Assembly: GCA_036307185.1 (NCBI GenBank)
Contig: JAXJYC010000007.1
Location: forward strand, 1 to 19,975
Length of the DNA: 19,975 nt
Direction of reading: 5' to 3'
Source of the DNA: SVEL01 sp017381055
GTDB lineage: Bacteria > Bacillota > Clostridia > Lachnospirales > Lachnospiraceae
Under the pieces are notes generated by a model that did no database searches, was not told where the DNA came from, and was given only the letters and a program-made list of their open reading frames with translations. The translations under genes were made by a program, and so were the position numbers. Below are positions 1-8,301 of this stretch, piece by piece (position 1 is the first letter of the stretch; each line of letters opens with the position of its first letter).

Positions 1-110
1 TCTCCACAGTTAATCATCTTGTCAATGTTATTCATAACAACGGGACGAGGATGAAGTAGATATTCAATTTCTTCATAATGATCTTTAAAAATGGATTGTA
101 ATATATTCAT
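1..110 (-). CDS. IS91-like transposase, N-terminal fragment (cut by window edge)
   Basis: Read on the minus strand from the ATG at 108-110, this gives about 36 residues starting MNILQSIFKDHYEEIEYLLH and continuing with PRPVVMNNIDKMINCG. This pattern (an FxxHYxE segment, HPRP, then a KMxxCG segment leading to a zinc-finger) matches my memory of the start of the zinc-binding domain of IS91/IS801-type Y2 rolling-circle transposases common in Lachnospiraceae. The rest, including the catalytic tyrosines, lies left of the window, so intactness cannot be judged. There is no clear Shine-Dalgarno sequence before the ATG. It points away from the ABC transporter genes. The family call rests on a short stretch and recall only. 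Confidence 0.6.
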   Translation of the reverse strand, partial: MNILQSIFKDHYEEIEYLLHPRPVVMNNIDKMINCG

Positions 111-148
111 ATGATTATTATCGGCAGAAATTAGAAAAAAATAAACTA

Positions 149-199
149 CCCCTCAAAGATTGAGGGGCAGGGGAGTTGAAGTGTCGAAGACACTTTTTT
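149..199. repeat. Two adjacent hairpins; candidate IS91-like element end or terminator/attenuator
   Basis: The first hairpin is CCCCTCA (149-155), loop AAGAT, TGAGGGG (161-167). The second is AAGTGTC (179-185), loop GAA, GACACTT (189-195), followed by T residues to 199 and then GTTC (200-203). The second has the look of a rho-independent terminator on the + strand. Both lie between the 5' end of the IS91-like transposase and the ATG of the ABC ATPase. IS91-family elements have subterminal hairpins and prefer GTTC/CTTG targets, so this may be an element boundary. A transcriptional attenuator in front of the ABC operon is the alternative. Confidence 0.5.
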
Positions 200-233
200 G
201 TTCTATAAAAAATTCGACGAGGAGGAGAAAAAT

Positions 234-932
234 ATGAAATTAAAAATGAACAATGTACACAAGTTTTATGGTGAGGGGGACAATCGTGTAGAAGTGCTTA
301 AAGGTGTGAATTGCGAGGTGTTAGATGGTGAAATCTGTGTTTTGTTAGGACCATCAGGCTCAGGAAAATCTACATTGTTGAATATTGTAGGAGGGTTGGA
401 ATCAGCAGATGAAGGCTGTATTGATATAGGAGAGGATTGTACCTCGGATATGAGTGAAAAGGATTTGACTCAGTATCGTAGAAATCACTTAGGCTTTGTA
501 TTTCAGTTCTATAATTTAATACCTAATTTGACTGTAAAAGAAAATATAGAGGTATGTGCTTATCTTAGTAAGGAGCCTTTGGAGATAAACGAATTGCTTA
601 AAACATTGGGATTATATGAGCATAAGGATAAGCTTCCTTCGCAGCTTTCTGGTGGACAGCAGCAAAGATGTGCCATAGGAAGAGCTCTTGTGAAGAATCC
701 GTCTATACTTTTGTGTGATGAGCCAACGGGTGCTCTTGATTATAATACATCAAAGGAAATATTGGCACTCATAGAGTTAGTTAATAGAAAGTACAATAAT
801 ACTATTATCATAGTTACTCACAATAATGCTATATCTGGAATGGCAAATAGAGTTCTTAAAATGCATGATGGTCAAATTACAAAAAGCTACATAAATGAAA
901 ATATTATTCAGGCAAAAGACTTAGAGTGGTAG
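234..932 (+). CDS. ABC transporter ATP-binding protein, MacB/LolD type
   Basis: This 232-residue cytoplasmic ATPase energises the FtsX-like permease encoded just downstream. Visible motifs: Walker A GPSGSGKST (39-47), Q-loop glutamine 91, signature LSGGQQQ (138-144), Walker B ILLCDEPT (158-165) with the D-loop GALD, and the switch histidine 196 in IVTHN. The pattern and length fit the MacB/LolD/YtrE group that drives mechanotransmission exporters or peptide and lipoprotein release rather than solute import. The start is the ATG at 234, preceded by GGAGG at 221-225; an upstream in-frame TTG at 198 lies inside the hairpin T-run and is unlikely. The stop codon is 10 bp from the permease ATG, so the two are co-transcribed. 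No sensor kinase or response regulator of the bacitracin-resistance type adjoins it, so the substrate is unknown. Confidence 0.93.
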   Translation: MKLKMNNVHKFYGEGDNRVEVLKGVNCEVLDGEICVLLGPSGSGKSTLLNIVGGLESADEGCIDIGEDCTSDMSEKDLTQYRRNHLGFVFQFYNLIPNLTVKENIEVCAYLSKEPLEINELLKTLGLYEHKDKLPSQLSGGQQQRCAIGRALVKNPSILLCDEPTGALDYNTSKEILALIELVNRKYNNTIIIVTHNNAISGMANRVLKMHDGQITKSYINENIIQAKDLEW

Positions 933-942
933 GAGGTGTGGT

Positions 943-3204
943 ATGAAAAATCCATTAAATAAAAGACTTCCTAGAGAGTTTAAGAAAAATGCAGGAAAGT
1001 ATATAGGTATCTTTTTTATACTTATAACTACAATTATGGTTGGATCATCCTTTATGGCGGTTATGGATAGTGCAGTGCATACATTGGAAGTAAACGACGA
1101 AGAATGTAGGATTGAGGATGGTTATTTTGAAGTGGCAGAGCCTATCACAGATGATGTACATAAGAAACTTGAGGATGTGAATGTAAAGGCTGTACAGAAT
1201 TATTATCTTGCTGTAAATGAATTTGATAAAGATGCATCCTTATCTATTTTTTCAGAGCGTAAGGAATTAAATCTTGCATCTGTGTTTGAAGGAGAGTTGC
1301 CAGATGAAGCTGGAGAGATAGGCATTGATCGTTTGTTTGCAAGAAATAGAAAGATTAAAGTGGGGGATGTTATTGATATAAATGGTGATGCTTATAAGGT
1401 TACTGCGACTATAGCTGTGCCGGATTATAATTGTTTATATAAAAATAACCAGGATTTGTTGCCTAATACAAGTGGTTTTGGTGTATGCATCGTATCAGAA
1501 GAAGATTTTAATAAATATGATACCGACCAAATAATATATAGATATTCTTATGTGAATGAAGATGAGAACTTGAGTGAAGCTGACGAAAAACAGTTAGTAG
1601 AGGATATGCAAAAGATACTTATGAAATCTGGAGCAAATATTAGCACATTTTTAACAGCGGAGCACAATCAAGCCATTACATTTTTGAGGGAAGATATAGG
1701 TAAGGATGGCCCGGTAATGAAAGTGTTTATATATATTTTGATTATTATAATCGCTTTTGTATTTGCTATACTTACTAGCAATAATATAGAGTCTGAAGCT
1801 GCTATTATAGGAACACTTAGGGCATCTGGTTATAAGAAGAGTGAAATAATTTGGCACTATCTTTCGCCTACAATTATCATTGCTATTATAAGTTCTGTAG
1901 TTGGTAATGCCCTAGGATATACAGTTATGATAAAACCATTTGAGGAACTGTATTACGGAACTTATTCTATAGCGCCTTTGGAATTGCGTTTTAATGTGGA
2001 GGCGTTTGTAACTACAACTATTTTGCCGGTTGTTATTATGATAATAATCAATTGGTGGATGCTTTATAGTAAATTATCATTGGCACCATTGAAGTTCTTG
2101 CGAAAAGATTTGCGTAAAAATAAGCAGATGAAGGCAAGGAAATTACCAGATTTTAAGTTCTTAACTAGATTTCGTATAAGGGTGCTTTTGCAGAATAAGA
2201 TTAGTTATTTAATATTGTTTATAGGCATATTTATATCAAGCTTTTTGCTTATGTTTGGAATGGGCTTGGATCCTTTGATAGATAATTACGTTGATGAGAT
2301 AGATGATTCCCTAACTTATGAGTATCAGTATATTTTGAAATCACCTGTGGAAGTGGAAAATAAACAGGCAGAGAAAGTTTTATCATATAGTTTGAAGACT
2401 TGGTTTGATTTAGGTGAAATGGATATGAGTGTTTCCTTTATGGGGGTTAGTGAGGATACAAAATTCTTTGATGAAATTCCTATTTCAGATAATAAAAATG
2501 AGATAACTATATCGAAGCCATTAGCAGAGAAACTAAATCTTGACATTGGAGATGAACTTGTATTTAAAGACGATTATTATGATAAAGAATACAAATTAAA
2601 AGTAGGACAAATATGTGAATATAAGGGAAGTCTTACAGCGTTTGTGAAACGAGATGAATTGAATCGTATTTTAGGTAATCCACAAGGTACGTATAATTCA
2701 TATATTTCTAATGAGAAATTAGAAATTGAGGAAGAATATTTGGCTAAATACGTAACTAGAGCGGATATGGTAGGTGCGGCAAAGGAATTAATGAAATCTT
2801 TTGAGGGTGTTATGCAGATAATAAATATTTTTTCTGTTGTAATATATATGATACTTATGTACATTCTTACAAAGACCGTTATAGAGAAAAATGCTATACC
2901 GATTTCGTATATGAAGGTTTTTGGATATAACAATAAGGAAATAGGTAAATTATATTTAAATGCGACTACCATAGTAGTTTGCGCTTCGTTATTTATCTGC
3001 ATACCAGTTGAGGCGTTATGTTTTAAATATATTTTAGTATATATAGGAAGTATGATAGAAGGACATATTCCGTTTTATCTTCCGGTATGGGTATATATTG
3101 GGATAATTTTAATTGGTATTGTAGCGTATTTTGCTATAAATACTTTGCATATTAAGAAGATAAATAAGATAAGTATGAGCGAAGCACTAAAAAATAGAGA
3201 ATAA
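943..3204 (+). CDS. FtsX-like ABC permease (two FtsX cassettes)
   Basis: This 753-residue membrane protein partners with the preceding ATPase. Eight hydrophobic segments can be read at about 20-41, 260-280, 307-330, 353-376, 420-443, 625-648, 673-703 and 712-733. These form two four-helix FtsX units, each with a large extracytoplasmic domain between its first and second helices (about 42-259 and 444-624). This is the duplicated-FtsX architecture of Firmicutes ABC exporters, acting on peptides, lipids or envelope components. AGGAGGT precedes the ATG at 943. The C-terminus ends with the short SMSEALKNRE segment seen in such permeases. No terminator is obvious in the 77 bp before the diguanylate cyclase gene, so read-through is possible. 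The substrate cannot be inferred. Confidence 0.9.
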   Translation: MKNPLNKRLPREFKKNAGKYIGIFFILITTIMVGSSFMAVMDSAVHTLEVNDEECRIEDGYFEVAEPITDDVHKKLEDVNVKAVQNYYLAVNEFDKDASLSIFSERKELNLASVFEGELPDEAGEIGIDRLFARNRKIKVGDVIDINGDAYKVTATIAVPDYNCLYKNNQDLLPNTSGFGVCIVSEEDFNKYDTDQIIYRYSYVNEDENLSEADEKQLVEDMQKILMKSGANISTFLTAEHNQAITFLREDIGKDGPVMKVFIYILIIIIAFVFAILTSNNIESEAAIIGTLRASGYKKSEIIWHYLSPTIIIAIISSVVGNALGYTVMIKPFEELYYGTYSIAPLELRFNVEAFVTTTILPVVIMIIINWWMLYSKLSLAPLKFLRKDLRKNKQMKARKLPDFKFLTRFRIRVLLQNKISYLILFIGIFISSFLLMFGMGLDPLIDNYVDEIDDSLTYEYQYILKSPVEVENKQAEKVLSYSLKTWFDLGEMDMSVSFMGVSEDTKFFDEIPISDNKNEITISKPLAEKLNLDIGDELVFKDDYYDKEYKLKVGQICEYKGSLTAFVKRDELNRILGNPQGTYNSYISNEKLEIEEEYLAKYVTRADMVGAAKELMKSFEGVMQIINIFSVVIYMILMYILTKTVIEKNAIPISYMKVFGYNNKEIGKLYLNATTIVVCASLFICIPVEALCFKYILVYIGSMIEGHIPFYLPVWVYIGIILIGIVAYFAINTLHIKKINKISMSEALKNRE

Positions 3205-3281
3205 AGTTATTGAAATTTTGGAGATAATATGGGAAAATGGAGGGTAGTAATGGTGTAAAAATGTACGTGAGGTAAATTAAT

Positions 3282-6200
3282 ATGGAAAATGCAAAGGCTA
3301 TAAAGAATCTTTTAGATTCTTATATTCAAAATAGAAATAAGCCGGCTATATTTATTAAACAGGATAAGCTGGGCGATGTGTCTTTGACAGATATGTTCGA
3401 AAGCGGAGAAGGAGATGTCTGTTATAGATTGGTATATGAGTATGATGGCAGTCAGATGCTAGAAGCTTATGAGCCATTCCTTGGTTGGATAAAAGACTTG
3501 TATTACAAATTTTTTGCTGATGAGTGTACAGTAGAAGAATTTGTAAATAGAGGAGGCGTTTATAGTCTTTTGCAGGACACTGTGTGTTCGTATATAAGAG
3601 ATGGTAAATGTCGAAGAGTATTGGATGTTATGCCTGAGGAGTATGAGTATGAGGCAGAGAGAATGCTTCAGTCTTTATGTTCGTTGTTTGAGTATATTGC
3701 CAGTAAAAAGATGCTAGTAATAGTCGTGGGAAAGATTCATAAGGCGCCATATGGTGTGATGCAGTTTGTTAATAGTATGCTTGCGCGTATGAGAAACATT
3801 ATCTTTATCTTCTCCTACGAAGAGGCTTATCTGGTTAAGGAATATTGTCGTCCTCAGTGGGATACGTTGATGAAGACCATTGAAGAAAAAAATATGGTAT
3901 TAGAGATTTCGAATGTGACATCTAGCAGAAAGATGGATTATCCTCAAGAGTTTCTCTTTGTGGATGAAGAAATTGAAGTATATTTGGAAAAATTATTTAA
4001 TATGGTCCATATGCTTGCGTTTAGAGATGCTCATTATTATGTGAAGATTATACATGCATATTTATCAAGAGAAAATGCCAATATATCAGACAAAGATATG
4101 TTTATGGTGCTTATGGCATTAGCTAATACAGAATTGGGTCTTGGTAATTATAAAAATGTACTATTTGCATGTGAGAGAATGGTACCTTTAGTTAGAAAGT
4201 TAAATAACTTAAGAGCGGAATATGTGTATTATTATATATCAGCAAAGGCTCAATTGTTGCTTGCGGAGTTAGAACAGACATTTAAGTTCTGTAAGAAGTG
4301 TAAAGGCATTGCAAGAAAATTAGATGATGAAAAACTTCTTATAAACGTAGAGGTGGTAGAGACTGTTGCTCATTACGGAACACTGAAAGAATTGTTTAGA
4401 TGTAATTATGCCCATAAAGTAGAAGATGATGTTATAAAAAGATTAGAGAAGTTTAATTATCAAAACTTCTTGGCTTATGTATATATATTTAGCTATGACA
4501 ATGATTTAGAAGATTTAAAGGAAATTGCAGCAGGCAGAAAAGAACCATACTATTTCGAAAAGGGCATTGAGATAGCGACTAAGTTGGATAACAGAAATCT
4601 TTTACTTATGGCGTACATGAAGAACGTAATTATGTATTCGGAGCATGGATACTATGAGTATGTTACAAAAATGTATGAAAAGCGTCTTAAGATATTGGAT
4701 AAAGATAAGCCTGTTAGAATTGCTCATGCATATAGTGGGCTTGGATATAACTGTATAGTTATGGAGGAGTATGCCAAGGCGGATGCATATTTGCGTCAAG
4801 GTATTAACATCCTTATAGAAACAAGACAAGCTGAGGATATGGCGGAGACACTTTATAATATGCTAGTTAATTATTTTGTGGCAGGCATAAATGATAAGGT
4901 GATTGAATGTGGAGAACTTATATTCAAGATATTAGGATTTATAGGTAAACAAAGTATACAGATATGTAATGCATCGAAAATGTATGGATTTATTACTCTT
5001 GCTTGCTATAAGAATGGAAGATATTATGATTGCTATTATTACATAAAGAAGATGGAAGAGATAATGTCTTATGTAATGAAGAAAAATGATGATGAAAACG
5101 AAAAATACTGGTTAAGTGATTTGTTCTTATATCATATAAGTAAGGCAAGTATGTATATTTATGAAGAAAAATTTGACAAATCCAAAGAAGAATTGGTATT
5201 AGCTAAAAAGTATATGGATAAAATAGAAGGTGATTCATATTACACATATATGGAGTATGCATATGTTGTTAACTTGTATTATGACAGACTAGGAAAAGGC
5301 GATGAAAAGCGACAAATATTAGAAGAAATGTATGAGTTCTATGATCGAGGTGGATTTAAGGGTAGAGCGGAGCGTGTCAAGTCGCTTATTGAAGATACTT
5401 TCTATGGTCATAATACTGATTTTGCAAGGGAGGCATTGCCGGTAAAGGCTATTCTTGATATGTGCGAGTTAGTTGGCGCGAAGCTAGAGTTGGAGAATAG
5501 AGATAAGGATACAAATTTCTTGGCACTCTTTAATGAAACAATTAGTAGGGATCAAGGTGGTGTTTTAGAGGTTATCGAAGATGCTGTAAATATGATTCAG
5601 AATACATACAATCTTGATAGGGCTATTCTTCTAGAAAAGTCTGGTGAAAGATGTATGATGACATATTCACATGGTGCTATTAAGCTTAATGTAAAGGATA
5701 TGGGAGATATTTTCAAATTTTTTGATGGTTACAAAGCAGAATTTATAACTCATAGAATAGAACATAATTATCAAATGTATTCGGATGCAATTGAGAAGTT
5801 TAATATGGATGAAATAGCTACAGCTATAGGAGTTCCTGTAATTAAAGATGGTGAATTGAAACGAGTATTTATCGGCATTGTGGATGTTCATAGAAGTTAT
5901 ACAGGAAATAGAACATATTTAAATAAGCATAATTTAACTGTTGTAAAATATGCGGTGCATCAGCTTAGTGATGCAATTAAACGTATTAAGAGTAATTGTG
6001 TAATTAAGGCAATGAACCAGGAGCTTGAAAAATCATCAGTTACAGATCAGCTTACAGGAATCTACAACAGAATGGGGCTAGATAAACTGATAAAGCAAGG
6101 CTTGGGTGAAAAAGGAACTTTGTTATACTTGGATTTGGATTACTTTAAGAAATATAATGATACATATGGGCATGATGTAGGGGATTTAATACTTAAGTCT

Positions 6201-6524
6201 TTTGCGACTATCTTGGCAGATAATGTGAAAAATATTGGTTATGCCATAAGGTACGGAGGAGATGAATTTGTTGCAATTATTCCTGATAAGGATGAACAGT
6301 TTGGTAAGCAATTAGCGACAAATATTAACAAAGAGTTTATGGATAACTACGAAGTGCAAGTAGCCATAGAAGGGCAATTGATTTCTAGTTCTATAGGTGT
6401 GGCAGAATATGATGATTCATCAAAGGAAGGTATAGAGCAAGGATTAAAGGCTGCCGATTTGGCTCTTTATGAAGTAAAGAACCAAGGAAGAGGAACGGTG
6501 ATCTGTTGGTCTGAGTTAGAATAG
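3282..6524 (+). CDS. Diguanylate cyclase with degenerate AAA/STAND-like N-terminus, TPR-like region and GAF-like domain
   Basis: This 1080-residue protein has no signal peptide or membrane segment and should be cytoplasmic. The C-terminus (about 913-1080) is a GGDEF domain that makes c-di-GMP from GTP: DQLTGIYNR, the metal-binding LDLDYFKKYND, and RYGGDEF with GGDEF at 992-996. The inhibitory RxxD I-site is replaced by KNIG, so product feedback is probably lost. Residues about 745-905 look like a GAF sensor. Residues about 230-740 are helical with repeated aromatic/alanine patterns like TPRs. Residues 1-220 resemble an AAA_16/STAND ATPase, but where GxxGxGKT is expected (27-35) the sequence is QDKLGDVSL, and the Walker B-like strand (MLVIVVG, 144-150) lacks acidic residues, so ATP binding is unlikely. 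The start has GAGGT at 3269-3273. It precedes the maltodextrin operon and is closed by its own terminator. GGDEF activity is well supported; the N-terminal assignment is inference. Confidence 0.85.
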   Translation: MENAKAIKNLLDSYIQNRNKPAIFIKQDKLGDVSLTDMFESGEGDVCYRLVYEYDGSQMLEAYEPFLGWIKDLYYKFFADECTVEEFVNRGGVYSLLQDTVCSYIRDGKCRRVLDVMPEEYEYEAERMLQSLCSLFEYIASKKMLVIVVGKIHKAPYGVMQFVNSMLARMRNIIFIFSYEEAYLVKEYCRPQWDTLMKTIEEKNMVLEISNVTSSRKMDYPQEFLFVDEEIEVYLEKLFNMVHMLAFRDAHYYVKIIHAYLSRENANISDKDMFMVLMALANTELGLGNYKNVLFACERMVPLVRKLNNLRAEYVYYYISAKAQLLLAELEQTFKFCKKCKGIARKLDDEKLLINVEVVETVAHYGTLKELFRCNYAHKVEDDVIKRLEKFNYQNFLAYVYIFSYDNDLEDLKEIAAGRKEPYYFEKGIEIATKLDNRNLLLMAYMKNVIMYSEHGYYEYVTKMYEKRLKILDKDKPVRIAHAYSGLGYNCIVMEEYAKADAYLRQGINILIETRQAEDMAETLYNMLVNYFVAGINDKVIECGELIFKILGFIGKQSIQICNASKMYGFITLACYKNGRYYDCYYYIKKMEEIMSYVMKKNDDENEKYWLSDLFLYHISKASMYIYEEKFDKSKEELVLAKKYMDKIEGDSYYTYMEYAYVVNLYYDRLGKGDEKRQILEEMYEFYDRGGFKGRAERVKSLIEDTFYGHNTDFAREALPVKAILDMCELVGAKLELENRDKDTNFLALFNETISRDQGGVLEVIEDAVNMIQNTYNLDRAILLEKSGERCMMTYSHGAIKLNVKDMGDIFKFFDGYKAEFITHRIEHNYQMYSDAIEKFNMDEIATAIGVPVIKDGELKRVFIGIVDVHRSYTGNRTYLNKHNLTVVKYAVHQLSDAIKRIKSNCVIKAMNQELEKSSVTDQLTGIYNRMGLDKLIKQGLGEKGTLLYLDLDYFKKYNDTYGHDVGDLILKSFATILADNVKNIGYAIRYGGDEFVAIIPDKDEQFGKQLATNINKEFMDNYEVQVAIEGQLISSSIGVAEYDDSSKEGIEQGLKAADLALYEVKNQGRGTVICWSELE

Positions 6525-6554
6525 TATGTACATAATTAACAATGAAATATGTTG

Positions 6555-6569
6555 TTGAAACGTTTTCAA
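6555..6569. promoter_or_regulatory. Operator-like near-palindrome TTGAAACGTTTTCAA
   Basis: This near-palindrome is centred on CG, between the diguanylate cyclase stop codon and its terminator. It resembles sites bound by LacI-family regulators (MalR or CcpA types). Its AAACGTT core recurs twice in the malE leader. Its distance of about 130 bp upstream of the likely malE promoter would allow looping. Binding is inferred. Confidence 0.4.
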
Positions 6570-6599
6570 GGGCTGATTTACTAAAAAATCAGCCCTTTT
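6570..6599 (+). terminator. Rho-independent terminator after the diguanylate cyclase gene
   Basis: GGGCTGATTT (6570-6579) pairs perfectly with AAATCAGCCC (6586-6595), leaving a 6-nt loop and a TTTT tail. A 10-bp GC-started stem 45 bp after the stop is a convincing terminator and separates this transcript from the malE operon. Confidence 0.88.
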
Positions 6600-6687
6600 C
6601 TAATTGGTTATTATGTATCTATTGGTGAAAAAATACACAAAAAAGGTACAAGAATATATTTTTTTTATAGATTTTTCACAAAAACTA

Positions 6688-6716
6688 TTGCTTTTTTGTC
6701 ATAAAAGTATTATTAT
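6688..6716 (+). promoter_or_regulatory. Candidate malE promoter
   Basis: The -10 is TATTAT (6711-6716, five of six consensus bases) with a weak -35 TTGCTT (6688-6693) at 17-bp spacing. A T/A-rich stretch lies just upstream (6655-6680), as in UP elements. Initiation near 6723 would give a leader of about 90 nt containing the operator candidates. The weak -35 makes this a moderate call. Confidence 0.45.
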
Positions 6717-6731
6717 ATGAACTAGCAAAAC

Positions 6732-6766
6732 AAAACGTTATTAGTTAATGCATGTAAACGTTTCAA
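6732..6766. promoter_or_regulatory. Two AAACGTT-type operator candidates in the malE leader
   Basis: The first site is AAAACGTTAT (6732-6741) and the second is ATGTAAACGTTTCAA (6752-6766). Both carry the CG-centred AACGTT core typical of LacI-family operators; the second also partly resembles a CcpA cre site. They lie just downstream of the predicted promoter, a position suited to blocking elongation or initiation. The obvious candidate to bind is the LacI-family protein encoded in the same operon. Confidence 0.5.
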
Positions 6767-6815
6767 AAAAACATGTAGGAACGTAACAAAAAATATTTTC
6801 AGGAGGAGTTACACT

Positions 6816-8117
6816 ATGAAAAAGAAATTATTATCACTCGCTCTCGTTAGCGTACTTGCTCTTTCTTCAATAGTTGGTTGTTCAGGAAAGAAAGACGGAA
6901 AAGATGATGCAGAAGGCGGAAAGGGTTCAGTTTACTACCTTAACTTCAAGCCAGAGCAGGATGAGCAGTGGAAAGCTTTAGCTAAGGCTTACACAGAGGA
7001 GACAGGAGTTGAAGTTACAGTTGTAACAGCTGCTTCAGGTACATACGAGACAACATTAGCTTCAGAAATGGTTAAAGATGAAGCTCCAACATTATTCCAG
7101 GTTAACGGACCAAATGGTCTTGCTACATGGAAGGATTACTGCTACGATATGTCTGGTTCAGATGTATACAAGGAATTAACATCTGACTCATTCGCATTAA
7201 AGGATGGCAGCGCAGTTCTTGGTATCGGTTACGTTATCGAGTCATACGGTATCATTACAAATACAGAGTTACTTGCTCAGGCAGGTTACAAGGTAGAAGA
7301 CATTAATTCTTTTGCTAAGTTAAAGGAAGTTGCAGAAGACATCACAGCTCGTTCAGCTGAACTTGGTTTCTCAGCATTCTCTTCAGCGGGTATGGATTCA
7401 TCTTCTGACTGGAGATTTAAGACACACCTTGCAAACCTTCCAATCTACTTCGAGTATCAGAAAGATGGAATTAACACAACAAAGACTATTAAGGGTTCAT
7501 TCCTTGATAACTATCGTCAGATCTTTGATCTTTACATCAACAACAGCACATGTGCTCCAACAGAGTTATCTGCTAAGACAGGTGATGACTCTAGAAACGA
7601 GTTCCTTGAGGGTAAGGCTGTATTCTTCCAGAATGGTTCTTGGGAGTACGGTAACTTAAAGGATACATATAGCGATGATAAGCTTGCTATGATTCCTATC
7701 TATGTAGGTGCTGGTGAAGAGGCTAATCAGGGTCTTTGTACAGGTACAGAGAACTTCTGGTGTGTAAATGGTGAAGCTAGCGAAGCTGACATCAAGGCTA
7801 CATTAGATTTCATGTACTGGGTAGTTACATCTGATAAGGGTACATCTGCATTAGCTAACGATATGGGATTCGTAGTTCCATTCAAGAAGGCAGCAGAATC
7901 TGCTAACGTATTCGTAAAGCAGGATACAGCTTATACAGCAGCTGGTAAGACTCCAGTATCTTGGAACTTCACAACAATGCCATCAGAGACATGGAAGAAC
8001 AATGTTGGTACAGCTTTAACAGCATATGCAGCTGATCAGTCAGATGCTAATTGGGCTGAAGTAGAGAAGGCTTTCGTTGATGGTTGGAAGTCAGAGTATG
8101 AATTAATCGGACAGTAA
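6816..8117 (+). CDS. malE: Maltodextrin-type ABC substrate-binding lipoprotein
   Basis: This 433-residue extracellular binding protein begins with MKKK, a hydrophobic stretch and a lipobox IVGC with the lipidated cysteine at 22, followed by a charged Lys/Asp/Gly linker. The body fits the bacterial SBP family 1 (family MalE/MsmE), including a YYLNFKPEQDEQW first strand and tryptophan- and tyrosine-rich segments suited to sugar stacking. It is anchored outside the membrane and delivers sugar to the MalFG permease encoded next. AGGAGG at 6801-6806 sits 9 nt before the ATG. Codon use is rich in C-ending codons (TTC, AAC, TAC, ATC), unlike its neighbours, which suggests very high expression. MalQ and the regulator downstream make malto-oligosaccharides the likely ligand, but the exact sugar is not proven. 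Confidence 0.88.
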   Translation: MKKKLLSLALVSVLALSSIVGCSGKKDGKDDAEGGKGSVYYLNFKPEQDEQWKALAKAYTEETGVEVTVVTAASGTYETTLASEMVKDEAPTLFQVNGPNGLATWKDYCYDMSGSDVYKELTSDSFALKDGSAVLGIGYVIESYGIITNTELLAQAGYKVEDINSFAKLKEVAEDITARSAELGFSAFSSAGMDSSSDWRFKTHLANLPIYFEYQKDGINTTKTIKGSFLDNYRQIFDLYINNSTCAPTELSAKTGDDSRNEFLEGKAVFFQNGSWEYGNLKDTYSDDKLAMIPIYVGAGEEANQGLCTGTENFWCVNGEASEADIKATLDFMYWVVTSDKGTSALANDMGFVVPFKKAAESANVFVKQDTAYTAAGKTPVSWNFTTMPSETWKNNVGTALTAYAADQSDANWAEVEKAFVDGWKSEYELIGQ

Positions 8118-8149
8118 ATTTAGATTTACATTCTTAGATAATTTTATAA

Positions 8150-8181
8150 GGACAGGCAGGTGACCTGCCTGTCCATTTTTT
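8150..8181 (+). terminator. Strong intercistronic terminator between malE and malF
   Basis: GGACAGGCAGG (8150-8160) pairs perfectly with CCTGCCTGTCC (8164-8174) around a TGA loop, followed by A and a T6 run. It lies inside the operon, so partial termination here would give more malE than malFG transcript, a common arrangement for binding-protein operons. The stem also protects the 3' end of the malE mRNA. Confidence 0.9.
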
Positions 8182-8200
8182 ATCTGAATTTAAGTGTAGG

Positions 8201-8247
8201 AAAGTCATAAGCTATATGTGCTAGCACATTTGTGGCTTTATGACTTT
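8201..8247 (+). repeat. Second stem-loop with internal 14-nt palindrome, malE-malF spacer
   Basis: AAAGTCATAAGC (8201-8212) pairs with GCTTTATGACTTT (8235-8247) with one bulged base. Inside is a perfect palindrome, ATGTGCTAGCACAT (8216-8229). No T-run follows, so it is not a plain terminator. It could be an mRNA stabiliser for malF-malG, an RNase processing site, or an operator of dyad form. It lies 55 bp before the malF start. Confidence 0.6.
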
Positions 8248-8301
8248 ACGACACTACATAATATAAACATAAAAGTTTTTTGATATTTAAGGAGGTTTGG
8301 A

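Noticed and set aside
198..233. Upstream TTG-initiated extension of the ABC ATPase
   Set aside because: It begins in the T-run of a hairpin, has no ribosome site, and the ATG at 234 has a clear GGAGG.
2577..3002. Long antisense frame inside the FtsX-like permease
   Set aside because: It is a mirror of an AT-rich coding gene with clear membrane segments in the + frame; no start signal or recognisable protein.
6771..6815. Riboswitch or attenuator in the malE leader
   Set aside because: Only a weak CATGT/ACATG pairing and a third loose ACGT word are visible; no known riboswitch core.
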